Part shown: piece by piece, positions 22,275-34,200 of the stretch | Layout: every line of letters starts with the position of its first letter | Position numbering within the stretch: position 1 is the stretch's first letter | NCBI GenBank assembly: GCA_024741835.1 | Contig: JAENRP010000067.1 | Location: 92,790-156,789 of the forward strand | DNA: 64,000 nt | Reading direction: 5' to 3' | Source of the DNA: Diplocarpon mali | Lineage: Eukaryota > Ascomycota > Leotiomycetes > Helotiales > Drepanopezizaceae | Notes under the pieces: model-generated | What the model was told of the DNA's origin: nothing | The model's database searches: none | Seen by the model: the letters and a program-made list of their open reading frames with translations, nothing else | Made by a program: the position numbers and the translations under genes

Positions 22275-24259
22275 AAGGAAGGCTTGGCAGCGACTGTATT
22301 TATCTACTCTACGCTCTCGACTAGCTTCGAGAGCAAGCTCTTACACACGCCTGTAAGCCAAGGTCTTCGAGAAGCTTCACCTGTGCACGCAATCGCCTCA
22401 TGTGATACCAACAAGGCACGATCGGAGAGAGGCGTCCAACGACTGTTCTCGCTCTTGTACTTCGCTGCTACGCCGAGTCTGACCTGACTGACGGGGGGAT
22501 CCCCCCGACCGCGGGACGGGCCCAGAGGCGCTGCCCGCAGCTCGCTAAGCGCGCTCCGCGGCAGGACAGAAACAACACCGCCGCCTCGCGGTCTGTCTGG
22601 CTCGCGCGGCCGGCCGGGGATGGGCTGGCGGCGCTTCTCGTCGGATGGAGGCTGACGTGATCCTGCTGCCCGCGGGGCCGAAGGGGGGCTGGCGCGTGTT
22701 GTGGCACGACACCACCTCAGCAGCGCCTGGGATCCCCCCTCGCCTCGCTTATGCCGTTCTGCTCTGGTCTCCTCTCGCGCCGGCATCCTCGCTCTCTCTT
22801 CTCCCCTTCTGCGACATTGGAGGGGCAGGTCGTCGCCGACTCACGTCGTGGAACGGAAAAAAAGCCGCTGGGCTGGGCGGGGCGGCAGCACGAGTCGCCC
22901 CACGGCAAACACACAGCATGAGACCTGCCCCCCCCGACAGGGCGCACCCGAGCCAGCCCGTCTGCACTGCATCGCCGGGTGGGCTGAGACGGCGCAGCGA
23001 TGGCATGCCGGTGACGCGCTCGAGACCGAGCTGTGCTTCGGGGCTTCGATGTCCCGTCGACAAACGGTGAAGCAGCCGAGAAGCAAGTAAACAATGGCCG
23101 TCTGCCCCAGCGCTCGCATCGCGACAGTCTAGCAGGTCGTAGGAGAGACATCTTCGAGTCCGTGATGGTCAGTGCCATGCCATGTAGAGATCGCACACAT
23201 CCTCTTTCGCAGCCTCCCCAAAGTCCTCGGAATCTCCTTTCCGTAGCTGAGCTGACTTGCCGCCGCCGTCGTCCCGGCTTCTCCCCACCCAACACAGCAT
23301 ATCTCCCATCTTCCAGCCGGAATCGCAACCGGTGCTGGGAGAGGCGGGGGGTCCATAGTGCCCTCGGCCGGGTTGGATTGATCAGAACCAAAGCTCCAAG
23401 TCTCGCAGCGCGGGCCGAGAGGTGAAGAATATGCTGCATCCACGATGGTTCTGACAAGTGTGACTTTATCCTCTGGTCATCACAAAACCTCGCTCCTGGA
23501 AACCCCCCCCTCCCCCAAAACACGTGATACTACATCGATTCGCCGGTAAAAGTGCCGTCGTATCGTCATTCTTCCATCGATCTCCATCTACCTCTGCTTA
23601 CCCCCGACCTGCAGGAGCGGCAGAGGTGAAGAAGCTATATTGGCAGACGAAGAAGAGAAATAGACACACCATGTATTGCATCATAGGTAAAGCATAAGTA
23701 ACATGTCATCGCTGCCGACCACCACCGAGCCCGGATCCCCACAAGCACAAGTCTACAGGAAACTCAGATCTCGACCGACCCCCGTCGCCTGCCCCTCGCC
23801 CGCCCCTCGCCCGCCCCGTCCAAGCTGACCCAGCTCTTCCGGCTTTGCCAGTCGGTTTCCCCCGTCGTGGGTCATGGTGATGTCGCGAGACGCGCGTGCC
23901 GCCTCGGGTGCGGCGCCCTCTGGCGTGGAACATCTAAATTGAAAGGCTCCGAGGTGAAGGGGGGCGGGGGAAGAGGAACGGGCAGAGCTCTGACTTGCGT
24001 GGCTCGCTACAGTGGGCACGGAGGACGACGTCGCTCTCGGAGGGTTGTAAGCGGCCAGGCGAGAAAGGACAACTTGGGATATAAAGAGGTGTGAGATTCT
24101 TGCGTTTCCGTTCGCGTTCGTCTCGCGGTACGTCTCCATTTACGCTCCTGCTGCTGCACTGAAAGGAAAGAAACCCCAATCCCCAAGTATCTATATACAA
24201 ACGCCGCTATGCCCCCATCACAAAAGAGAGAGAGAGATGCCCCCCGACAGAGAGACGAC

Positions 24260-25600
24260 CTACGATCGCTTGAACAGCTTCGGGTCGAGCGGCGCCAGCC
24301 CGACTCGGTTGGTCGCGTAGTCGAACTGCAGATACGTCCTGCTCAGGACCTGCAGGCCGAAGAAGGTCTGGGCGCCGTCCACCGGCCGGTCCCAGACGCG
24401 GGCGTTCAGGAGGCACTTCCCCGGGATGAGCGTGGTGTCGATGTACTGCTGCGGCGTCGAGGAGATCCGCTGCGTGCCGCCGATCTCGTAGGAGATGGTC
24501 GGGAAGCTCTGGAGCCTGCTGCACGGCACCTGGTGCAGGCCGCCGGCGCCCGGGTTGACGGGCGACGTGCCGGGCAGGTTGAAGACGTCGAGGGGCGTGG
24601 CGCCCGTCTGCTGGACGAGGTAGTGGAAGGCGTCCCACGGCATGGGCGCCCCGCGGCCGAACTTGTCCTCGTCCCAGATGGCGATGGGGTCGATGGCGTC
24701 ACACTTGGGGTTCTTGGATGTCGCGTTGTAGTTGGGCGAGTTGCTGGCCGCGAGCGAGAAGCGCTTGCCGCCGATCCAGAAGCCGGTCCACTTCGAGGAC
24801 CAGTAGTTGGTCCGCCGGGGGCTGAGAGAGAGGTGCTCGCCCGAGTTGATGCAGTCGTCGACCACGATGTCGTGGAAGACCGTGTCCTTGGGGTTGTAGA
24901 CCGACGTGTCGGTGCCCCCGAGGACCGTCATGTAGTCCTGCCCGTGGCAGGATTTGGCGTCTTGCAGCTGCTCGCACATGTGCCACCCGACGACCGAGTT
25001 CAGGACGCCGCCCTTGAAGAACTGGAAGGGGGCCGGGTAGAAGGTCTCGTTGTAGCCCTTCAAGACCGGGGCGAAGCCGAAAACACCCCCGATGTCAAAG
25101 ACGACCGGCAGCGGGTTGGTGAGGTTCGTGTTGGCCATGACGGTATTGTCCAGGCATTTCTGGCTCCCGTCAACCTGGCTGTGGAAGCAGATCGTGTCCT
25201 TGCCAAAGGTGGTGATGAAGGGGATCCCCGGGGTGTAGTCGGTGCCGTTGAAAGTCTGCTGCGGGTAGCTCGTCTTCTTGAACGTGGAGGACTTTTTCTC
25301 GTCAAAGTACTGCTGTCCCGGAGGGATGCACTTGTTGACGCTGTGTACCCCCGCGCAATCGGGGGTGTGTATCCAGGTTGAGTGCCAGGTCCAGTCGCTC
25401 AGCAGTCCCATCTGCTGCGGCGGGTTGCCGACGGTGAGGTTCATGACCGCACCGTGGGTGGATTCCTTGCCTGGGAGATATATCTTCTTGCAGTCGTCTG
25501 GCTTCGGAGCGCGCTCCTCGGCTGGGACAGCGAGTGCTGAGCCAGCAAGAAGGGCAGACACCACGCAGGCCGTGGCCGCGGAGAGAGTCGATCTGACCAT
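24260..25600 (-). CDS. Secreted pepsin-fold (A1-like) protein lacking canonical catalytic motifs
   Basis: A single exon encodes 446 residues. The first 24 or so form a signal peptide (STLSAATACVVSALLAGSALA). The pepsin-like fold is suggested by NLTVGNPPQQMGLLSDWTW, where family members usually have VG(T/S)PPQ...DTGSS, and by the end FFGLQVLSRTYLQFDYATNR, the C-terminal (F/L)G...L.......D pattern of A1 proteases. The first catalytic motif reads SDWTW instead of DTGSS, and the second region reads AIDPIAIWDED with no DTG/DSG. Several Cys pairs and N-glycosylation sites (NLT, NGT, NET, NAT) fit secretion. It is probably a non-proteolytic or altered aspartic-protease homologue of the cell surface or medium. 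Intergenic stretches separate it from the transcription factor and the PKS-NRPS. Confidence 0.8.
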   Translation of the reverse strand: MVRSTLSAATACVVSALLAGSALAVPAEERAPKPDDCKKIYLPGKESTHGAVMNLTVGNPPQQMGLLSDWTWHSTWIHTPDCAGVHSVNKCIPPGQQYFDEKKSSTFKKTSYPQQTFNGTDYTPGIPFITTFGKDTICFHSQVDGSQKCLDNTVMANTNLTNPLPVVFDIGGVFGFAPVLKGYNETFYPAPFQFFKGGVLNSVVGWHMCEQLQDAKSCHGQDYMTVLGGTDTSVYNPKDTVFHDIVVDDCINSGEHLSLSPRRTNYWSSKWTGFWIGGKRFSLAASNSPNYNATSKNPKCDAIDPIAIWDEDKFGRGAPMPWDAFHYLVQQTGATPLDVFNLPGTSPVNPGAGGLHQVPCSRLQSFPTISYEIGGTQRISSTPQQYIDTTLIPGKCLLNARVWDRPVDGAQTFFGLQVLSRTYLQFDYATNRVGLAPLDPKLFKRS

Positions 25601-28204
25601 TTTTGAAGGCGAAGGATGTCAAGTGGGAGACGCAGATGACGTGAGGAAGGACACTGATGCTTTCCAGGGCCAGGAACCAGGTCTGGAGGAGAGCAACGGG
25701 AGGGCGAGAGGCTGATATTTGCTGGTCGGTCGCCGATGTGAGTGGGCTGGGCTGCTGCCGTCGTTGTTGATGTTGCTGTTTTGCTGCTGCTGCTGCTGCG
25801 GCTGCTGTGAGGTTGATCTTCAGACGAAATCCCGTCCATTAAGTATTTGCTCGTCCTGGGAAATGCGCCGCATGTGGAGAGGCTCCGTCCTGCAAGAGGC
25901 CGATAGTGTCTCTTTGAAAAGCCTGGTGTTGTCCTTGGCCGCACCTTTCCTAGCATCTGGACCCCTCAGCCCAGGGCCGAGAAGTCTCAGCGCTGAGAAG
26001 CGCTCGCCCGCCACCACAACACGAAAGACGGTGGCGGCGAGCCAGATCCCCCAATAGCCGCCGAAAGGCACCGAATTGCCCATGATGGCTGGGCTTCTGC
26101 GCCGTTGCGCTTCCGCCGAGGCCTGGGAGTATTGAAAGGGGGCTGATGCAGACATGCGCTGCTGTCATCTTCTGCGTCGGGGCTGTGGTTGTGCAGCAGC
26201 TGTCGGGCTTCATCCACACTTCAGATGAGTTTGTCGCGAGCGCACAGCATAACCTGCCGATGTCTCACGGCCAGGCACCGTGCCTGGCTGCTGCACGAAT
26301 GGTGCCGGCCGAAGGAGAGGCATCGTGCTGAGATGCTGCGGCGGGTTCTGTCACTTGTTCGCAGCCGATGGGAGATGTCGTGAAGTCTCGTGGGGGTGAA
26401 GGGTGAAGGGTGAAGGGTGAAGGGTGAAGATGGACGAGATTGTGCGGCCACGGCACTTGGGGTGCACGTGACTGTGGACCGACATGGCCATCCAGGAAAC
26501 AACAAAAAAGAGGGAAACGAAAACACATGCAATGGGTCTCTGCATCACATCATAGCATTGTAATGTAGTACAACAATCACAATGTTACCTCCTTGGCCAT
26601 GTAGTGCTTCGCAAGCGACCGTGATGTAATACTTGGCAGCATCCTAACAAACAAGCAAAACCAGTCACTGAATCTCCCGCTGCCGAGCAACAAAGCAGTC
26701 AACAAACACAACAAGGCGATATCTATAGCTCCCATCTTCTCAGAGACGGTACTCGGAGATCTTCAAGCTCGACTCTGGTGAGCCGAGAATGCGCGGATTG
26801 GAAGTCAACTGCAAAGGCTACGGATCAGCTCTTCTCACCCACAATGGCAGACATCTGGCGGAGACCTCTCCTGCTCGACGCCGAAGATGTACTGTCTTGT
26901 CTATACACCTCGAATACATCCCTCGAGATAGATCTGGCCCGTTCTTCCCACGCGAAGCGAGCCAGGTCGACATCGACTTGAAGACTCCTCCGAGGATGCG
27001 TGGGCCTGTTTCTCTACTCGTATAATCAGAACACGCCTGTGTCCTCCATGCGCAGTTCGCGTCGTGAGAACCTGTAGCCTGGTGTTTTGACATGGCCTTG
27101 TATACATGTACATGGAATATCTCTTCCAACTTTGCTCCTGTTTACGCACTAGACCTCCTACGATGATCCTCCCTACCTCGCTGTCGCTACCTGACTACCG
27201 CCGTGTTGCTATCGCCGTTCTCAGAACCAGCGCGGCGCGCTGGCCGTTCGGCAGAAAACCAGACCGCGATAAAGGTAGTAGTAATTAGAACAATGTCAGT
27301 CATAGATTAGCATAGAGAGTTTACAGCGACGGCCAAGTAGCGAGAAGGGACATGTCAAAGCAGCACCAACGGAAACCAGCCATCGATACTTCTGTGTACG
27401 CTGTCTACCACAGAGCAGTGTAGAGAGCCTGAAAAGCACTTTTGTTGTTACGTCTGATCTCTGGCAGGTTCTACTACGATTGATCTGCCGCTAACTATAA
27501 TCTATTCCAAGACAGCAAACTATCCCAAGACAGCGAACCCGATAACCAAGAGAATGTTACGGCTGGCCAAGCGCGTAACAGAGATGGCCTCAAAAGTCTA
27601 GAGTACTTGCGGATTGACCGACTAACTTGCTTGCCTGCTGGGGATAAAGTACTGAGATGGATTTCTCGTCGCCATGAACAATACTGCTTCCATTTCCACT
27701 CCATCCGCTGACGTAACTGTCGTCGCCATGGAGGAATAAGTACAGTGCCTCGTCTGCTGAATGCTACGGAGCGCAGAGTAATAGAACCGTATCCACTTAC
27801 CCTACCCTACCTCTCACCCACCTAAGCTACAAGATGCCGCCATCCACATACTAGAACCTCGTGTCTACTAGAAAGATTTCACGCGGGCAGATTATAAGCC
27901 CAATAATAGACCATCAAATATAAAGATATCTAACAACTAGCAATCTATGTTTTCTAGTCTCGACACCACGACCCAGCAGAAGCACACCACTCTCCGGTCC
28001 CGACTCCATCGAGGGCTGCTAGAGCAGGCAGTGACATCTCAACAACGCTTTTCCAGAACAGGAAAAAAGACTCTACCGATGCACAATGCCAAGAGCGAAT
28101 AAACAAAAGAAACCCGGGCGGATTTTGCCCTGTGCCGCGCGCTGAAACTCCTTCCCATGCATCATATCATATCATCTCCAGACAAGGGGGGAAAAAACCA
28201 TCGC
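25601..28204. other. Gene-free interval between the pepsin-like gene and the PKS-NRPS
   Basis: No gene is supported. The interval includes CTG/GCT repeats at about 25783-25806, a 7-bp GTGAAGG tandem repeat (about five copies) at about 26395-26428, and from about 26,500 a shift to more A+T-rich sequence with many short frames. Confidence 0.5.
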
Positions 28205-31200
28205 TCAGAACCGTCTTCGGCTCAGGGTCTTCAGACTCGCCGTCCCCCCACTGTTCCTCAACACCTCGCGGATCAGACTGCCCAGGCCCACGCTCAGCCC
28301 CTTCTTCTGCACCTCCTCAACCCACTCGTCCAGCTCGAGCGTCTTCAGCTTCCGTCCGAACTTGCTCTCCAGGTAGACGCCCAGCTCTCTGATCCGGATC
28401 CTCTCGCCTCCGCAGTGATTCTTCACCACCGCGCCCGCCCCCGTGCCCGCGCCCTGGCTGCGGGCAAACAGCGCGTTGACAACCATGTATCCGACCTCTT
28501 CGACCTCAACGAACTGCATGTGCCCGTCAATGCCGGGAGTGTGCGGCACGGCCCCGATCTTGATCGAGTACTCGAGGATGTTGGCCGTCATGTTGACGCT
28601 GGCTGCCCCTTCGCCGAGGATGTTAGCCGGCCGGTGCACCCAGACCGGGAGGTCGCACTGCTCAGAGGCAGCCAGGAGGTATTTCTCGCCAGCCCATTTC
28701 GAAGCCGCGTAGCCCATGCTGCCGTCTGTGGGCGGGGTGTAGGTAGGGATGAAGCGCTCGCCGAGGTCCTGCTCCGGAATGAAAGAGGCGACGCCGGCGG
28801 TGGAAACGAAGTGCAGGGGCGTCTTGCGCACCATTGCGAGGCGGACCAGCTCTTTGGTCGAGCCTAGGTTGGAGCTTGAGAGCGATTTGTATGATTTGAG
28901 AAAGGAAACGTCGCAGCCGTTGTGGATAATACGGTCGGCTTTCTTGGAGAGCTCCGTGAATTGGGCGTCAGTGAGACCGAGACGCGGGGACGCGAGATCG
29001 CCGTAGTACTTGATGATCTTGGACGAGTCGACTGGGAGTGTGCGAGAGGTTTGGCCGTCTGCAAGGCGGATGGCGAGGCAGTGAACTTTCCCGACTCGCT
29101 CGTCGGATACCAGCTCTCGTAGGATCTGGGCGCCGAGGAAGCCACTTGCGCCAGTGAGTATGACCTCAACGAACGATCTCGATACTGGCCGAAGACCGAG
29201 GGAGTGTGGTGATGGTTGGAAGAGTGCGGGTTCCAGGGATGTCTCGGCGTCCCAGTTGATGGCTGTTGTGGTCTCAATAGAGGATACGGCTTCGATCTGG
29301 GCGGCCATGCTTTCGAGCGTGCTGGATTGGAAGAGGGTGTAGAGGGCGATGTTGGCGTTGAAGGCGTCGCGGATCATAGCTTGGACGTTGACGAGGAGCA
29401 TGGAATTACCACCAAGCACAAAAAAGTCCGAGCTGCTGCGAGCGCCGGCAACAGAGACACCTTCTGGTAGACAGCGAGCCCAGATTTCCTTAAGAGATGC
29501 TTCGGTCGGAGTAAGGTCGATTGGCGTGGTATCGTCGTCTTCTTGTAGGGTAGAAATCTCAACGGCGGCCAGAGCTCGCATATCGATCTTACCGTTGGGT
29601 GTCCTCGGTAGGATGTCCAGAGCGACAAAATTATTCGGTATCATGGAAGAAGGGAGTGGCAGGCCGGCAAGAAACTTGCGAGTGTCGACAATTTCCTGGC
29701 CAAGAACCGCAAACGCAACCAAGAAGGCGTTGTCGCCCTCGCCGCGCAGGCACACGGCAGCTTCAGTGATTGCTCCCTTGGATTCGCGGACGATAGTCGA
29801 GCGGATATCGTCGAGCTCGATGCGGACACCACGAAGCTTGACCTGGTTGTCGCCAGAAATACGACCCAAGAACACGAATCGTCCATCGGGGAGCATCTTG
29901 GCTCGGTCGCCGGTGCGATACATACGGTCCCATCCCTTCGCAAGGTCCGCATCAGACGCGAATGGATCCGGAACCCATTTGGCTGCAGTCAGCTCCCGCT
30001 GACCGAGATAGCCTTGTGAGATACTCGCACCGCCGCAGACCATCTCGCCAGGAAAGCCGACTGGAACAGGGTTGAGATTCTCATCCAGGATGTATGTAGA
30101 GTAGTTGGGGAGGGAAGATCCGACGATCATGTTCTGCTCACTGGCGGTAGGGTCTTGAAGGGGGATTTCCCATGCAGAGTTGATGATCGTGATTTCGGTC
30201 GGCCCGCACGAGTTGAGGAGTCGGAGGTTGGGCAGATTGATCTTCTGGAACTGCTGAACGATGGAGCTCGTCAGTGGCTCACCGCACGAGAATGCCGTGC
30301 GCCAGTAGGTGAGTCGTCGGAGGAGAGCTGGCTCTTGGCGGAGGATCAGAGCGTAGACTGAGGGGGTGACGATCGTGTAGGTGACGCGGTGCTCGACCAT
30401 GAGATTGACAAGTTCCATCGGGTCGGTTCTCGTTTGCATGGATGCAACAACCAGCTTACCCTGCGATGCGATGAACTGCACCATCTGAGCGAGGGAGAGA
30501 TCGAAGCCGAGGTTGGTTGGCTGGAGGATGACTTCTCTGCCAATATCCCATTCCTGATTGACTCCGTAGATGTGGTTGACAAAGTTGGAGTTGGTCAGGA
30601 GCGTTCCCTTGGGAGTCCCCGTCGTGCCGGAAGTGTAGATGACACACGCGGTCTCATCGGGCTTGGACACGTCCTCGGTGTGATGAGTGCGTCGTCCACC
30701 CATGTCAGAGAGCCTGAAGACGTGGCGATCGGGGGTGCGGAAACTGCGCTCGGCCGCAGCCCAGGTGTGTTCGTCGCAAATGATGGCAGCTGGCTGACAA
30801 TCATTGACGATGAGCTCAAGACGAGAGACGGGGTTAGATGGGTCCAATGGGACGTAGATAGCTCCGATACGCAAGACCGCAAGCCAGTAGCAGACGCTCA
30901 TGACGCTGGGCTCACAGTTGACACCGACAAAGCTCTGGGGCTTCAAACCGAGTCTGAGAAGATGGGCAGAAATCGTGCTAATCCACGAAGCCATTTCAAT
31001 CCAAGTCAGCTGTCCACCGACATTGTCGACCACGGCCACGCTGTTGGAGCGTGCATTGAGGGCCCAGTCGAACATCCTGTTGATGGTAATTGACTGGTCG
31101 ATGTTGATTCTTGGGCCAGTGCCAATCGCGACAGCAGTTTGAGCCTCCTTGTGGCTGAACGCCGACTGATCTTTAATAGGCAGCGATGGCTTCGACGAGA

Positions 31201-34200
31201 GAGTCTTGAGAAGGTGGGTGTAGGACCTGAGGACAGTAGACAAATCCTGTTCGGAGTAGAGGTAGCTTTGTGTTGTGACCGTGATCAGTGTCGTCCCATC
31301 GACAGCCAATTCGACATCGAATTGCAAATCATAGGGATTGCTGGCGTCTTGGAAGTCAACAACTTCTGCCTCGCATTCACCGATCGGAACGGATCTGAGG
31401 GAGCCCATCTTGTAGTTCATCAAGACTTGGAACAGAGGGTTGGAAGTCGTCGAGCGGGGGACTTCGAGCTTGTCCAGAAGAACATTGTACGGAATCTGGG
31501 AGTGCTCCAAAGCTGCAAGCGTCTTGTCTCTGGCCTGTTGAGCGAGCTTAGCGAAGGACCGAGCGCCCTCAACTCTGAATCTGAGCGGCAGCAAGTTGAC
31601 AAAGAATCCTAGAGTGTCGACATGATCCGGGTCATTCTTATTCGCATCAGTGATACCGATGCAGATATCGTTGACGTTCAGCAGCTTGTGCAGCATAGTC
31701 TGCAAGGTGGCCAGGTGAAGATGGAAAGGAGTAACGCGGAGCTTCTGACTGGCAGCCTTGAGCGTAGCCGTGAAAGACGCATCGAGCCTCGTCTCCAAGA
31801 TGCGGATGTTGTACTCCGTCAATGGCTTGCGAGACTTGACAGTGCCGAAATCGAAGATTCCCAAGGTCTCTGGGACATCGGGAAACTCCGTCCTCCAGTA
31901 TGCGACATCCTTGCTAAGAGCTTGGTCGACAGTCGCCCGTTGCTTGTTGGCGTAGTCGATGTATTGGTACTTCAACGGTGCAAGCTTCTCTCCGGAGTAG
32001 ATCGCAGCGATATCTCGGACCAATATCTGGGAGCTGGTGGCGTCGACAGCGATGTGGTGGAAACCCATGATCAGGACGTGAGAAGTAGGGCTTTCGATGA
32101 GAAGGGTGGCTTTCATGCTCTCGGCATTTTCAAGATCGTAGCTGTGATCATTGGTAGCATTGAACTCTTCCTTGATCTGTGCCTCGCCAGTGTACGGCTT
32201 CTGCACCATGACGAAGGGAGTCTTCTCTACAGCTCCCAAACAGGCGAGGTAGTTTGTCTTGTCGGTGAAGAAGGCAGTGCGGAGAGTCTCGTGGCGATCG
32301 ATCAGGTCGTAGAAAGCCTGGTTGAAGTCTGCAACCCGGAAAGGACCCCTGATGCGGTAGGCGAGAGTGATGTTATAGGTAGCGGGATTTGTGAGAAACG
32401 ATTGCAGGAACCAGAGTCTTTCCTGGGAGAAAGACATGCGTCCGACGCGCTGCATACCAGGCAAAAGTTCCACGCCGTCATACTCGCAACTCTCAGATCC
32501 AGCTCCAGATATCCATGTGAAGTCCTCGGATAGACCTGGAGTGGGTGGCTGAGTTGCAAGGAGAGATGGGGTACTTGCTCCTGAAGAAGCCGAAGCCTCT
32601 GATGGCGGCGCAGTGCTCTTGGTGAGATCAAGCTCGCGCTCCTCAGAGGAAGCGGCTGCAATTTTGACCAAAGCACCAGCCTCGGCGCAGAGAGTTTTGA
32701 TGCTACCTCCGCCTAGAACCTTGAGGACTGGCATATCAACATCAATCGAGCTCAGGAACCAGGACCGGATCTCCATCGCCTTGTCATGAGGTTAGTGGTT
32801 ATATCAGAGAGAACGATTAGAGAGAAAGAGCTTCACGTACCATCAAAGAGTCCACGCCGAGTGCTAAGAGTGGCTGAGAGACTTCGATATTCTCAGCGGC
32901 AGCTTGCAGAATGCGGCTCATCTTCTGCACGAAATCTGCTTGGATGATCTCGGCACGCTGCTCCGCGGTTGCAGTAGCTGCCAGACGCTGCTTGATCGGC
33001 AGCGAGGATCCTCCCGAAGACGAGTTATCCTCGCCCTCTTCCTTGAGCACCATATGCGAGAATCGGAGGTTGGAAGCATACCAGGGATTATCCGCGCCAG
33101 GAAGTGTGCTGTTACGCGGAATCCCAGTGATGATGTCGTTCGAGTGTCCCGAGTCTGGACGACCTACCAAGATACATTCAGCAAACATATCCAGGAATGC
33201 TGGCTCGGAAATAGCCATCCATTTCTGTCGCTTGAGGGAGCTCTCGAGAGCAGCATCTTGGGATACAACTCCAATACCTATAACCATCCCGATGTGCATA
33301 ACGGAAGCAGTCAGGCCGCGAGCGCGGCGCTGAGCAGCGATCGTCTGCATATATCCATTAGCGGCCAGGTAGTTGGTCTGACCGCGGTTGCCAACAGTGT
33401 TGGCCAGCGAGGAGAACAGGATGAAGAAGTCCAAGTTGCTGCCTTCACCGAAAAGCTCATTGAGTTGGTTGGTTCCGTCGACCTTGGGTTTCATCGAGAT
33501 CTGGAAGTCTTCGAGTTTGATATCGTTGAAGAGGCGATCGGCGAGGACCATGGCGGCATTGGCGACACCAACAATGGGAGGCATCTTGCGGGAGATCTCC
33601 TCGTGAGTCTTGCGGAGAGACGTCCCGTCGGTGACGTCGCAGGCGAAGATCTGGACGTTGCCCCCAGCATTGATCATCTCGTCGAGCCAGACTTGATTGA
33701 CTGACTTGGGGTTCCGGGTGGTGAGAGCAAGATGTTGAGCGCCATTCTGAACCATCCACCTGCAGAGAGCCTGTCCAAGCCCACCAGTGCAGCCGACGAG
33801 TAGGTATGTCTTGTCAGATCTAAACAGCTCTTTGGTGTTGATAGGAGCAATCTGAACGGACACTTCACGATCCCTGGTAAAGTCCAAAACAGCCGGGTAT
33901 TCGATCTTCTGAGCCGAGCTGCTGACCTGCGAGAGCGAGACAACCTTGGGGCTCTCGGACTGGTCAACGAAGTTTGCAGCGACAAAGTGAGCCTTGAGTA
34001 GATCATCATGCAGACCGTCCGAGACTTTGCTGGTACCCGAGCTCGGCTTCTTGCCAAACAAGTCGTGGATCTTCGTGTTGATGCACTCCTCGGAGCCCTG
34101 GAGCGCGGCAATACTAGAGGGCTGGCCGAGACCCGAGAAATCCAGGACCATATCAATCTTGGCTGGTAAGATGTTGCGGAGGATACGTTCTGGAGTGTGA

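Larger units (their letters stand above)
20690..24259. other. Gene-free interval with an assembly gap
   Basis: About 3.5 kb without a supported gene. It contains a 23-N gap at 20732-20754, a poly-G run near 21737, and two E-box-like inverted repeats (21483-21501 and 22253-22274) described separately. Small open frames overlap each other on both strands and show no domain. Confidence 0.5.

Noticed and set aside
32780..32840. Separate PKS and NRPS genes
   Set aside because: A 61-nt intron with GTACGT and CTAAC joins GVDSLM to AMEIRSWFL inside the ACP, so the two parts are one polypeptide.
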